Part shown: positions 32,658 through 44,604 of the stretch, piece by piece
Layout: every line of letters starts with the position of its first letter
Numbering within the stretch: position 1 is the first letter of the stretch
From: Ulva prolifera
Lineage: Eukaryota; Chlorophyta; Ulvophyceae; Ulvales; Ulvaceae
DNA: 64,000 nucleotides
Assembly: GCA_023078555.1 (NCBI GenBank)
Contig: CM041197.1
Location: 2,762,501 to 2,826,500 of the forward strand
Direction: 5' to 3'
Translations under genes and position numbers: made by a program
The notes under the pieces: generated by a model
Told to the model about the DNA's origin: nothing
Seen by the model: the letters and a program-made list of their open reading frames with translations, nothing else
Database searches by the model: none

Positions 32658-34274
32658 GTGTGGGGCCTGCCGCGGTCGTATGAGGATGCGATCTCGGCGG
32701 CGCAGGCCGCGACGCGCGCCGCCGTCGCTGACGGCGTGCGGCTGCTGGAAGTCGAGTTCCCGACGGCCGGCCTCGACTCGGTGGCGGGCGACGCGGAGGG
32801 CCAGAACGAGATGACGTACAGCCTCGAGTTCCTGCGGCGCTACCTCGTCGTCTTCCAGCTGCAGGACTCCGCCGGCACGACTCGCGTCTTCTTCCCCGAT
32901 AAGGAGGTGCGCCCCGCTGCCCACCCCCCCTGCTGCCACACAACCCACTGTCCAAATCAAATTTTAATTAATTTCACAAAGGTTGATGTGCAAATGAATG
33001 CTATGGCCGCATTGCCTTGTAGATTGCTTTGGTGCTGTGTATTGCGACGGCCTGTATTTCTGTTGTTTGTTTTCTATCGTACGCTGCTGGCATGCACGAG
33101 ACGTGTTCAGTTAAAGCCCCTGTCACTCCCGTGTGACAACTCGACTCCGGCGGGCAGGAGATGAGGGTGGCGCAGCAGGGCCTGTCAGAGGACCCGAACA
33201 CGGGCCGCGTCGGCATGGACCCCATCTTCGAGAGCACGGCCTTCCAGCTCGACTACCTCACCGAGCCCACAGGCCTCCTCGACCTCGGCATCGACCTCAA
33301 GAAGGTCAAGACCGCCGAGCGCATCCGCGACTCCGACACCGCCTTCGTCATGGCGTACCCCCACTTCAACGTCAACGGTGCGGCCCCCGCCGCTTGTACT
33401 GCCACCACTCCGGCCGAGCCAGCACTGCGTTTGACAGGATGAAAAGAAGCATCGTGTCGCACACAAGCAGAAGCGTGTACATGCGTCCTGATGGCACTCG
33501 GGCAGAGTACACGCCGTGTTGGAGTGCTGCAATGCCGCCATGGCAGTGCCATGATGGCACGCCGTGGCTTGAAGCCCGAAACGCGAGGCGCGAGATGCCC
33601 AGGCAGCGGCGCTGGCAGCCTGCCGCCATGGCCACCTCTCCCGAGCTCCATCCGCTCATGCCGCCCACCCATGCATACCGGCGTCGTGGCTTCGATTGCA
33701 ATGATTGCAGTCTGCCTTGGTGCCCTGGCACAGTCTGGCCTGAGCGCCTGGGAGTACCTCCCCTACCCAATGGCAGCTCACACGCACAGCAGCAGCGTAC
33801 GTGGGCAAGAAGTGCTGGATTCGTCCGCCCCACATCACATAGAACAATCCCATGTATCTGGGTCTAACTTCCGGGTGGCAGCCCTGACAGTGCTGCGCAG
33901 GGCGACCCGACACTATGGTGCGTGCAGAGATGATCGAGGTCGCGGCGCTGTGGGACGCCGCGATCGCCGGCACCGACCGCCCGGTCGTCATCTTCAACGG
34001 CGAGCTCGACCGCCTGCGCTCCAACTACTACCCCCCCTTTGTGTACCCGAAGCTCTCGCGCGTCGGCCGGGAGTTTGTGCCGCAGGTGGAGGCCGCCTTC
34101 TACCTCCACAACTTCAAGGGCTCCCGCCCCGCGGCCCTCTGCCGCACGTACCCGGGGCCGTGGCAGCTGTGGCGGAAGGGCGGCGCGGCCGGGGAGGAGC
34201 TGCTGGTGCAGGAGTTTGAGGAGCGGCCGTCGCTGAGGGAGATCTCGCTCAACATACTACCCCGGGTCCGGTGA
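32658..34274 (+). CDS. DUF1995 (LPA3-type) plastid protein, 5' exon unresolved
   Basis: Three well-supported exons: 32658-32906, 33158-33377 and 33928-34274 (stop TGA), 271 residues. They begin VWGLPRSYEDAISAAQ and contain LLEVEFPTAGLDS, AYPHFNVNEMIEVAALWD, VVIFNGELDRLRSNYYPPF, EAAFYLHNFKG and CRTYPGPWQLWRK, all hallmarks of DUF1995. Arabidopsis LPA3 of this family assists photosystem II assembly in the chloroplast; the same role here is inference. Donors are GAG|GTGCGC and AACG|GTGCGG. An upstream frame starting ATG at 32228 (MAATAPTAACLPLPP, then Ser/Arg-rich) looks like a transit peptide, but its junction to 32658 could not be placed in phase, so an additional exon may exist. A short palindromic element lies 37 bp after the stop. 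Confidence 0.88.
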
Positions 34275-36751
34275 CGGGGGGGCCGTGCTGTGGTGCGTGT
34301 GGCCACCCAGGGTCCAGTGGTATAGCGGCCACATCACTGGGTTGCCACAGTGCGTGCTGTGGTGTGCCACAGCATGGTATGGGGCAGGGAGCTACATAGC
34401 TCGGCATTGCGAGGTGCCGTGGAGCGTGGTGAGGGCGCTGTGTGCCGGTCGCGCGTTTGGTGAGCGTGCCCTCAGAGTGTGAGTGGGCCGATGGCCACTC
34501 GCCGTGCCTTAGCACAGTGACCGGACTGCGTGACGTAACCCCTGATCGGTAACGCAGAGGAGGCAACCCCTCCCCCATGCATGGTATATCATGCATGGAT
34601 ACCATGCATTTGGGTGGGTGCGGCGCAGTCGTCGCGCTGCGTGGTGTGAAGCTCGCGCTGTGGCAGCCAGTGATCGCCCATGTCACCCCTCACCCTTCCC
34701 ATGTGCACCTCCAATCCGTTGGGGATTGGCGGGACTCCCAATGCATACAGTCTCTGTCCTCGTATCCTTGGGTGTGATGTGTATGCTCAAGGGTGGGATC
34801 TGCATGCTTCGAGGTGACTCGGCCACCACAGTGATCACATGGGAGGGGCGTGCCGAGTCTGGTGGGTTTAGTGGCATGCACCACAGATGGCGCTGTGGGC
34901 GGCTGCAGCTCCCGCTGTGGCGAGAGTCGAGGTGGCTGGCCACTGGGGTCTTCGTGCGTCCGCACAATCCGCACAGATCATGCGGACACAGTATGTGGTG
35001 TGGTGCTGCATGGCCACAGCAGGATCAGGTGGCGCCGCAGTCCTTACCGACAAATTCACCAAAGCTCTGCCTGCTCCCCTACACAAGTATAGCTGCGGCG
35101 TTTGGCACCGGGCCGCCGTAAGACGGGCTTGTGCAGGGGCTCAGGGGAGCTCAAAGCTGTAGGGTTTTCGCAGCAGGAACAAGGACAGGGAGCGTGGTGA
35201 GGGGTGATGAGGGGACAGCGCGTTCTCAGCAGTCAGCAGTGCAGGGTGGCATGCCGGCTGGATTCCTGTGCCCGTGAGCTGTGCGTCCGCCGGTAGCTTT
35301 GGCCGCTAGCTGCTAGGCCGCTAGCTTTGTACTGCACTGGAGCGAGTGGTGTAGCAACGGCTTCTTTTCAACCTTGTTCCCACAGATGCGGCAGGCTGCT
35401 GGGCATGTTGATGATGAGTTGGGGTCAGAGGTGTAGAGCCACCTGCTTTGAAAACAACCTGATTACCGTGACCGAGCGTGCCACAGCGCGGAGGATGAGG
35501 TGGGGTCTGTGCAGCCGATAGTATTGGGTGCATGTTCAAAGCCATTCGTGCGATGCACACTGGAACCTTGTGGGTGTGTAGCATGCGATGTGCCCTACAT
35601 GGCGACGGACACGATAATGCTCTTCAAGATGGCAGCCGCGACTGCTTTTGTCATGACATGCCTTGACAGCATTGGCCTGCGCAACATGATTGGTTTAGGG
35701 CATGTGTGATGTTATGGCTGCGAGCCAATCGTTGCGTCACACAACTTGAGCGAGTCACTGCTGCAGGTGTATACTGGCAGCGTTGCTTGGATACACCTGA
35801 CAAGGTATACACACCCTGGTTATTAGGGTGCACACACCCTGTGCACACTTGCTTGGACATTCGACAACCAATGGTGACTGTGAGACATTTCGTCATGCCA
35901 CACGCATCAGGGCAGCCAAAACACGTACACATCAAATACACATTACACTGTCTACTTGACTCGTCGCTTCCTACTCATCTACTCTGCTGGGGGCGCATCA
36001 AGGCTGCATATGCCTGTACCTTCACTCCTGTCAATGGGCATCTGTGTCAGCGCGGCACACCGCCGGGGCGACACGCGCCCGTGCACCGCATATCGCGAAA
36101 TCACGGCTGTGCGCGATCAGATCCACACCCTCACGCATCTGGTCAGACCCCAGACCGGCGACTGACAACATGGGCTCCAATCACATTCGACAAACACATC
36201 ACCCCTGCTTCACGCATACAGATCATCACATGCATGCCGCAGTAGGGATTGCAGAGTGACAGCAATCCCCACCGTCGCCGTGCGGCTACTTCAGCACACA
36301 CCGCGCCCGCCGCGGATGGCCTACAAAACCCTCTGTTCTGCCGCACCCCTCAGCCGCGCACAGCACTCCACGTGACAACAGCATTTCCACAAGGCAGTGG
36401 CCACGCCACACGACCGTCACAGCACGTGTGCGTTCTCTAATCCGCCATGGCAGCATGACCCGCCAGCATGCTCAGCATTGCCATGCATGATACATATCCA
36501 TTCGACACAACACAGCTGCAGTTGCAGGCGCCGCGACAGCCACAGATGCGGGCCTACAGGCAAGTGCGAGGGCGGGACTCTCGCGGCCTGGTGTTGCAAC
36601 AAAATTTGAACTGATTCAGCTTGGCTAACCTTCTTCTACTTTCGTGCCGGTGCTTGGGCACGGGGCGCTCTTGCAGTGCATGCATGCACATGTGCACGCT
36701 GCAGTGTGCTCACGGAGCGGAGGGGGGAGTAGCGGCGATGCTCCGGCAGAC
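34275..36751. other. Intergenic stretch between convergent genes
   Basis: About 2.5 kb between the stops of the DUF1995 gene (+) and the small plastid-type protein (-). It holds palindromic element copy 3 at 34311-34350 and a short palindrome CCATGCATGG-type cluster near 34575-34610. No gene was recognised. Confidence 0.6.
34311..34350. repeat. Short palindromic element, copy 3
   Basis: Core TCCAGTGGTATAGCGGCC, then ACATCACTGG and end GTTGCCACAG. The centre is nearly identical to copy 2; the left outer arm is diverged. Confidence 0.75.
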
Positions 36752-37817
36752 TCAGTCTTGCTTGCCGGTTTCTTTGTCGTCAGGAGTCATCTCCATCATT
36801 GCCGACAGGAACTCGTTGTAGAAGTAGCGGCCCGTGGGGAGGACCTGCGCATCGCGGCCCCGTCAATTTGAACATTGTGTCTGCGCCGGCCACCCGGCTC
36901 CAGAGATCTGTGACCTCTGCGCTGAGCAGCTGCCACGTGGCAGCGGCGAGGCCGCAGCCAACACAGAGCCGAAGAATGGTGCTGGTCCAGTCGGAAAACG
37001 CGTGCATGAGGACGAATCGTTGAAGTATATGAGCACACATCGCCATGTGTTTTTACACTTGTCTTCACAAGTTTTAGACTGGTGCGAGGTGTTGGAATCA
37101 AGGCGGTGTGGTAAGGCTGGGGCTGATGGAGTGGAGAGTGAGGGTGCTGGCGAAGGGGGAGGGCACCTGAAGCTTGCAGTGTTCCCGCACGTACCGCCCT
37201 CGCTGCAGCTTGTACTGTAGAATGAGTGATGTCACGACATACTCCTTCCCCTCAATCTGCAAGGCGACTTTCTAGTACTTGTGGTGGACTGCCACTGCAT
37301 GGAGCACGTTCTTCTCGAAGCAAACACGATGCTAGATGACTGTTGCACCACTGCTGCTGCAAGCGTGTAAATGCAGAACGGGTCCGGGACGCACAGAAAT
37401 GAGAATATAGACTGCTCATTTCGGGACCGTTAGGAAATGGTGTGCCAGCGATACATTGTGCAGCCCCGTCCGCACCTGCCCAGTCAGTGAGCAGCACCAA
37501 GCTACTCTCCAGCACAGTGATGGGTGCTAGAGCAGACAAATGCGGCTAAACTTAGCACGCACCGACAGCTGATCTCCGTTGTGGGTCTTGGGAGGTAGAG
37601 AGTGAATGCCCAAACTGTGCGGAGGTGGACTGACCTCCTCCACCTCGAACATGCCTGGTTTGCTAGCCTTACCGTATCTCCGACGTCGCCTGCCGGGCCC
37701 ATCACGATCATTACTTGAGCTTGCATAAGCTAGCGTCCGTAAACGCAAAGGGCGTGAGCTGCTAGTTCGACGCGGCCAGGCTCCTCCGCCTGCATTCCGG
37801 AATCGGTCAGCTAGCAC
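36752..37817 (-). CDS. Small plastid-type protein of unknown function, 5' end uncertain
   Basis: Exons 37817-37563, 37256-37167 and 36844-36752 join in phase to about 145 residues. The first exon is rich in Arg, Ser and Ala (PRRTSSSRPLRLRTLAYASS), transit-peptide-like, then KPGMFEVEEVSPPP and LPPKTHNGDQLS. It continues as IEGKEYVVTSLILQYKLQRG and VLPTGRYFYNEFL, and ends DDKETGKQD before TGA. Donors are TCG|GTGCGT and CAG|GTGCCC. The three pieces read smoothly across both junctions, which is the main evidence for a real gene. No ATG was found in frame before an upstream TGA, so an earlier exon or start is missing. I do not recognise the family. It is divergent from the GILT-like gene. Confidence 0.6.
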
Positions 37818-38684
37818 AGCTCGTCATGCCATGCAGCAATATTCTGCAGCGCATAAAAATCATGCACCACGAAATTGATACATTGTACTGCAGGAGCAAT
37901 TCACGCAGGCGTCTCGAGCCCTGCAGAACTCGGGATTCTTGCACCATGATGCTGCACAGAGCAGATTGAAATAATTTCGGGCTTGTATTCAGGAAATCCA
38001 GAGGCCAACCATGATGCTGCATGTCGTACCGGTATCAGCATCAATGCAGCACACTGCGCGGTCGGTTAAGGGCCGATCAGTCCTTGTAAACGGACGAAGC
38101 TGGGCGCCACAGGCCATAACGCGAGATTGAGCGCTCAGAAATGATACACTAGCCTGCTAATGATGACCACTACGATCTAATTGCGTGTACCATGCGTACT
38201 TCCTTAGGCCCGTTCTTGTACGTGGCTTCTGTCACGTCCACAGGTGTACAGCTGGTCGGACAGAGCTTCAATAATGACAGACACCTCCGAAGCACCACAT
38301 TTAGCAGAGCATTGATGCTGGCGCATCCAAGTCGATCAAAGTTGAACTGAGCGATGTGAAGCGAGAAGTTTTGCAGTATGGCTTGAGGTGCGATGAATTG
38401 CACGTGTCCCCGCGTCCGAAAGCGGTGATTACCGTGGCGATACGTAGCAGCTGGGGTTGCAGGTGGGACTCTCCTGTGCCTTGATATACATGCTGCACAT
38501 TGATGATTCATGCTGTTTGCATGTTGCTCTTTTACTTTGACGTGCCAGTCGCTCGGCTCGTACACCGCAGCTGAGGTGGCTCCAAGAAATATCGCCAGCG
38601 CATACTGCCAGTTGCTAGGCCTGCATAAATCGACTCTGAGCTCTGCATTATCGTGCATAAATATACTTTTACAGTTTCAGGCCG

Positions 38685-40926
38685 TTGCAGTGTTTGCGCC
38701 TGGTCGCCGTGATGCAGCCAACTGCCCTTCAAATCACTGTGTGCATGGCCATTGGGCTGCTGCTTATCGTCCTCTTCGCAGCTACGGAGATTAAGCTTAC
38801 ATCGACGACAACAGTATCTGTGAGCAGGCCTCGAATCGTCTCGACGACGACGCGAACGACCTCTCAGATCAGTCAGGTCCACGGCACATTCAGCAACCAC
38901 CAAGAATTCCTGAGAGGTAGCTCTCAAAGAATAGATGTGGCTGGCGTAGATTCGGTGGAGATTCCGCGGGTATCCGTCCGGGTGTATGTCGAGGCACTGT
39001 GTCCGGATTCGGCACGCTTTGTCGTGTACGATCTTGCAAGCGACCGCTTCCCCAGTCGTCTCTGGGATATTGTGGACATCAATTACATTTTCTGGGTGTG
39101 CTTCTGCCGGCTAGTTGTGTACGAAACTTTGTTTCTGTCACGCAGGTGCTCGTGGCATCATCACCGACGTGCCTGCGAATCTTGCGGAAAATCAAGCTTA
39201 TGATAGCGTTCGCATTGCAGGGCAATGTCCATGTATCGGAGGACGGTGCCGTTGAATGCCAGCACGGCGCGCATGAGTGCGAGGTTAACACTCTGCTCCA
39301 ATGCGCTCTCTCGATTGCAGCCTTCACACCGGCGCCAGCCCATGCGCCACCCGGGCAGCCTCCATTGACGCAATCACTGTTAGATTGCTTCTTTTCTCAG
39401 GAGCTGAGCTTGCACGGTCGGTATCCCGAGGTGAAAACGGCAGCTGACGCGTGTATTGCTGCTGCCGGTGCGACACCCATCGTGATGTTTGCGCACGAGC
39501 GTGACCTTGCTTCCGCCAGGCCGCGGCATCTATATCCAAATCTCTTGCAGCTCTCATGAGCTTCCTTGCTGCTGGGTCCGCGCCGACAATTTTAGTGAAC
39601 ATGAATTTGTCATATATGCAAGCACGCACTGACCACGATATCAACTCGATTACCTTCGAACGACACGCCCGCAGAAGCAGTCAATTATGAGTCATCCTGT
39701 TGCAAACGTGTTGAACAAATCGCTCGAGACTCTTGACTCTCGCTAAGGGTCTCGTCGCCAGCATATGCTTCTATGCGGAGTCGTGGGCGTCCAGTCGACA
39801 ATTGTTGCAAGGCCTTGGCGCGGCGCCACGGGGCACAGACAATGAAACTGTGCGCGGCGCCATCCTGATGGGCGGGCGCGCATGAGCTTTGCAACGCATC
39901 GGCATCTTGAAATTGATTTGCTCGACGCGTTCCACCATCGTGACTGGCTTGTCCCGCCTTCCAGCTGGTAGCCCTTGTCAACTGCTCTGATCGCCAGCTG
40001 CAACAGAGTACATGCCAGCGAAGCGAGGCTGTCAGCCTCTGCTGTGTGCGTATCTACCTGTAAACAACGGTTGTGGTGATGTGCGAATGGTGATGTTTTT
40101 GTTCAACTTCCTACTGCGTGGCATGGTGGTGGTGAACATCATGGTGTCGGTGGTGGTGGCAGTCTGAAGTTGTTACAAGGATAAGCCGACAAGGCGGGCA
40201 GCACCTCGATGCCAGCAAGCACAGTCTGAGAGTGTCCTGTATAGTGCAGCTGCTAAAGTGTGTCTGACCACAACTGATATGAGCCAGCCACTCCGCACTG
40301 GCAACACCAGCTCAAGATTCAATATTCTGTGCCGTGGGTGGCCTTAGATGTGAGTGTCAAATCGTTGCGCTACAATCATGCTGTTGCCATTCCGCTGTTG
40401 CAAGACACCACAGTGGTGCTGTGTCTGCAGGCCTGCCACGGCCTAAGATTGAGCAGTGCCTGTCAGAGGGCCTCGACTCGGATGCTGTGCGGTATGCCCG
40501 CGCCGCCACCGAGGCGCTCCAGCCGCCCCACACTTGGGTGCCCTGGGTGACAGTCGATGGCATCCCCATCAACTCAAAGCAGATGGGTGAGGCTGCGCAC
40601 ATCGCCCGAGCCGTCTGCCACGCCTACTCTGGGCCCACCTTGTGCGTTACTCCCCCCCCCCCCCCCCCCCCCCCTCCCCTTCTTGCGGCATAATGCATTG
40701 TGATGTCGAGGCCGGTCATGTTGGGCAGGCTGGCAACATAATTGGATACAACGTTCACACCAAAGTTCAATTGTGAGGCTGGCTTTGAAGCTTGGTTCAA
40801 CTACAGTTTGCTCTGTGGAGTGGGCTCATTCTGCCGTGGCTGCTCACTTAGTTAGCTGAGCTATGCAGGCCAGAGGGATGCCAGAACTTCGAGGCAGAGG
40901 TGATCGGGACCTACCAACAGGGCTGA
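38685..40926 (+). CDS. GILT-like (gamma-interferon-inducible lysosomal thiol reductase family) protein
   Basis: Exons 38685-39095, 39221-39467, 40431-40641 and 40869-40926 give 308 residues. GILT-family enzymes reduce disulfides in acidic secretory or lysosomal compartments. The defining signature is present (CQHGAHECEVNTLLQC), with the downstream hallmark EALQPPHTWVPWVTVDG and the C-terminal AVCHAYSGPTL-PEGC. The N-terminus has a hydrophobic segment (ITVCMAIGLLLIVLFAA) followed by a Ser/Thr-rich stem, suggesting a type II membrane anchor. A second in-frame ATG at 38712 is possible. The expected active-site CxxC is replaced by CPDS in VEALCPDSARF, so the resolving cysteine is missing. Donors are GTGTGC, GTGCGA and GTGCGT. 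The last intron contains a 23-base poly-C run. Confidence 0.88.
40652..40674. repeat. Poly-C run of 23 in the last GILT-like intron
   Basis: Uninterrupted C on the sense strand, starting 11 bases after the exon 3 end. Translated without splicing it would give a poly-proline tail; the GTGCGT donor and the phase-matched final exon argue for an intron. Confidence 0.97.
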
Positions 40927-43900
40927 GAAGCCCTGGCAGCGGGGCGCCGCGTGCTCAACGCCGGTCGCTCTCGGCTCAGCCACGCGGCAGCCCGGCGACT
41001 CACAGCGGACGGCGTCATCACGCGACCGGCTTTGTCTTTGAGCACAGCAGCCTGCCAGTGTAGCACTGCCGAGGCGGTTCCCACACATGCCCGCTGCGGC
41101 TCTCGGATCCCATTGCGGGCTGCGCGGTCGTCACATGGCATGGCGCCCTGCTGGGGCGCTGCGCTTGGGGGCTGGTTCCCGCAGCTGAGATGTCCGCCGG
41201 GGCAGGGCTTTCGTGCTCCTCTGCCTCTGCGCATGTGCAGTGGCTGCGCCGCCACGGTGCCGTCGCACGGGACAGCGCAGCCAGCAACTGTGGGCTGGTG
41301 ACCAGCGGGGGCCGCTCTGCCCAAGCACAATGAGTAGCCGGGGCCTGGACTCTTGTGTCTGGGGGCTTGCAGAGCTCGCGTCACTGGAGGAGAGCTGTGG
41401 CGTCAGGTATAACAGCCGGCTTGCTTGGGTGCGTATTGGGCGTGCGACCGCCAAGTTCTCTCAGGGGCACTTTGTGCCACTGCCATGTGTTTTATGTCTA
41501 ACCATATTTTTCATTGGTTGAGAGGCATTTTTCTTTTATTTGGGGGGGAGATGCATAGGTATGTCGGGTGTGGAGATGTGCTCGCGCGACTGATGTGGGG
41601 CGTCCTTGTGTGCCGCAGCCAGGTTCTCATCCGCTGCACTGTGTCGTGCAGCTGAGGGGCGGGAGTTGCTGAGGAATGTTAGACCGGGTCCGCATGAAAG
41701 TGTCAAAGCATGGGTTTTAGATGAGTCTTGAGTTTGCGGCTGGTGGAGCTGCGGGAGTTGGGTGGTATGTTGGGTGGTGATGTGTATGGATGATGGCGCC
41801 AGGATGGACAGTGACCGCGGCTACAGAGACGTAGAAGGTGACCCTTTGGCGTTTGAGTGTTCTCGTTCTACTGCTGCCACGCGAGTTGTGGATCTGGTTC
41901 AGGGTCTCCGAAGATCTGTCGGGGACGGGCGGCTGCGTGTGCAGAAAGGTGGCAGCGTCGGAGTCGTGTTTAGGCGACTTCGCTGGCATGGCGTGCCTCA
42001 GGGGCGCCCATGCCAGAGGCTTGCAAGGTGTTCTTTTACACAGCACCAGGAATGTGCTGGGTCTTATTTAAGCAGATGTATCGGAGCGATCATGAGAGGG
42101 TTTGTGATGGCGACCGCTTCGCCGGGCGTAATGCTGCTGCTTGCCTGGACGTGATGTGTTAGTGAGTTTTAGAGATTCAGGCATATCAATGGGATGTAAA
42201 CTCAGGTCATGAGTGGCTCATGATTCCACATCGATTTGCATCGGCCGAGGTGCTCTGCTCCTCCAGTCATTACACTTCATTCTCAATGGATGCGGAGCCC
42301 GGCGGCCCGTGACTTGCTTTCATGGCCTATCAGGTCTGCAGACAACCTGCCTCTGAGGCAGTGCCTCACCGGTGCTCCTCTGGCAATGCGATGCCTGTAT
42401 TTGTCGGGTCTGTTTGCGTCGTTGGCCCCCTGTTTCTCTGATATAGTACAGCGCGTGCACACACCGTCGTAGCTACACACGTGCAGCTACACAACTGGCT
42501 TCAAGCGTTGGCCGGTCACCATGATGCCTGGCAGCCTGGCAAGTCGCTGGCACAGGCAGGTAGTCATCACACGGATGAGAAGACTGTGATGCTGCTGGGA
42601 GCCCTGCTGGGCTTCCGAGGTGGCTATGCCAGCGCTCCCGGGCTCGTGCATGGCACATGCAGGACGCAAAGGTGGCCAAATGAGCACTAGTGGAGCATTG
42701 ATGATGTCTGCAGGTGGGTCGCACGGAGGCAGGCAGCGCAGCTTTGCCAGAACCGCCACGAACACGATGTCTCCATGTCAGTCACCTGGCCCACATCCAG
42801 GCCCGGTCCACCACCATGTGTGCCCGCCCACACACAATTGGCCACGGGCATGCATGCAAGCACTAGGCGCTTGACCCGCCAAGGGCAGCACTGATGGTCG
42901 TGCGCATCACGCATCACGCGCATGCATGGCTGCCACAAATGTTGTGTGTGCATGCATGCACATATGTACGTGTGGATGTGGATGTACGTGGAGGGATCCA
43001 ACCTGAATTCAGCACTTCGAACTGCTGAGGCGCGCCCCGGGGGCCTGCGGGGGGCCTGTGGGGGTAATTCTTGTGACCGGCTTCTGGCCCGAGCTTTTGT
43101 AGCTTGTCTTGTAAAGTAAATCCGAATTTACTGAGCCGTATCCTATAGCTAGCTATTGGACATTGACAACTCCGAGATCACGGGACCACACATGCCGAAG
43201 TCTTGGTGGAAGGCAATGCTCACGGCTGGAGGGTGGAGGCTATTACGGTGCACCATGAATTCCCCCTTTAAATTTGCTTGTGGGTGCAGTGGTCGTGTTC
43301 TTGTCGTGCGCGCTGTTCCTGTGGCTGTGGCATTTCCCGCCGATGGCTCTCCAATTGTAGACATCTTTCTTTTGCAAACTGCACCATATGGTTTCCCATG
43401 CGCACATGTGAGCCTCAAGGCTTGCTTGAGCTCCATGCTTTTCATCCACCGATGCGTTGCTCCGGAGGACACTGGCCTTGTTTCAGCGTGCTGCAGGAAG
43501 CCTGGATGTGCATATGTACACATGTGGTACATACGCACGACAGCGAAGCTGAACTCGTTTGTGCACGTGGTGCCACTTTGGCCATACCTGCTGATCGATT
43601 ATGTTGAGTCGGGTATTCATGTGCACTCTGAAACTGAATCCGTGCCCTGCGATGTTGTAGCCCATGCATGCTCATGTAGAGTGTTCACCTTTCTCTGTGC
43701 AACGTGGACTCATTTGCTCGAACATCACTGTGAAAACCCTGGGCAGGCTCTCACATCATGCATGCATCATGACTCATGAGTACCTCCGCATGCAGGGTGA
43801 AGTGGAAAGTGACCGGTGACGGTCACAATCCCTGGGGCTCATGCAATGCCGCATCAGCAACTGATGGGGTCTGGTGTACCTGTCGGCGAGGCAGACAGGA

Positions 43901-44604
43901 CCCCAGGAAGCCGCACAAGAACACAGCACAAGCCGGCCAGACAATCCAGACTATAGCTACAGATGGCTACCACACTCATGACCGAAGCCACGGACAACTA
44001 CACTTGGATGTCACGTATGTGCTGGCGCCGTATGACAGCTGCCTAGGTGAATTCGGATGCGGGCTGCGCGGCCTCGCGTCGTCAGGGCGCCTTCGGAATT
44101 GCCGCAATGCGTGAGACCACTGTTCGCGCTGTGCGGTGTTCCACATCGAGTCGACCTCGTTACTGTCGATCGTCACGTGCAAATTGTTCGTGTTCTGAAA
44201 GCGGCATGCACTCGGCATCGGTCCTCACCGCGGTGCACCGTGCGTGGACACGCCGTATTGGTTCTCGCACCTACGCAGAGAGTGCTAGCCATGAGTGTAA
44301 CGTCTGCTGCATTTTGTAGCTGGAGAATTCGTAGGACTTTCAACAGATACAAGCGCTGTTCGCAGCGACGGGGCAGCGGACGCGGCTACAGGTGGCTCCA
44401 GACACCAATTTGCATTGGACAGAGTGCAGCACACCCACGAAGTCCAGGCGGAGCCACGAAGTCGTGGTCAATGAAACGGAATATCAAATTGTCGGACGTG
44501 TGATGTAGCTGCAGCTCCTCGTTGTGGTCTGCCCGTACAACTGACGAAGCAGCAATGTAATCATGTGCCACTTATCCAGGCCCGGACGCTGCCAGTCATC
44601 TCCC
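40927..44604. other. 3.7-kb stretch without a confident gene
   Basis: Several frames of 100-200 codons exist (for example 41.76-42.15 and 43.16-43.78 kb on plus), but none shows a recognisable motif or splice-joined partner. A 30-bp word GGACATTGACAACTCCGAGA at 43158 also occurs at 25.63 kb. A possible minus-strand exon at 44.0-44.57 kb was considered but not supported. Confidence 0.55.

Noticed and set aside
40643-40693. Poly-proline C-terminal tail on the GILT-like protein
   Set aside because: Arises only by reading through the poly-C run; a GTGCGT donor just before it joins in phase to a short final exon with a family-like PEGC end.
43156-43779. 207-codon plus-strand frame
   Set aside because: No motif; it begins in a short dispersed word also present at 25.63 kb and lacks the codon bias of the real exons.
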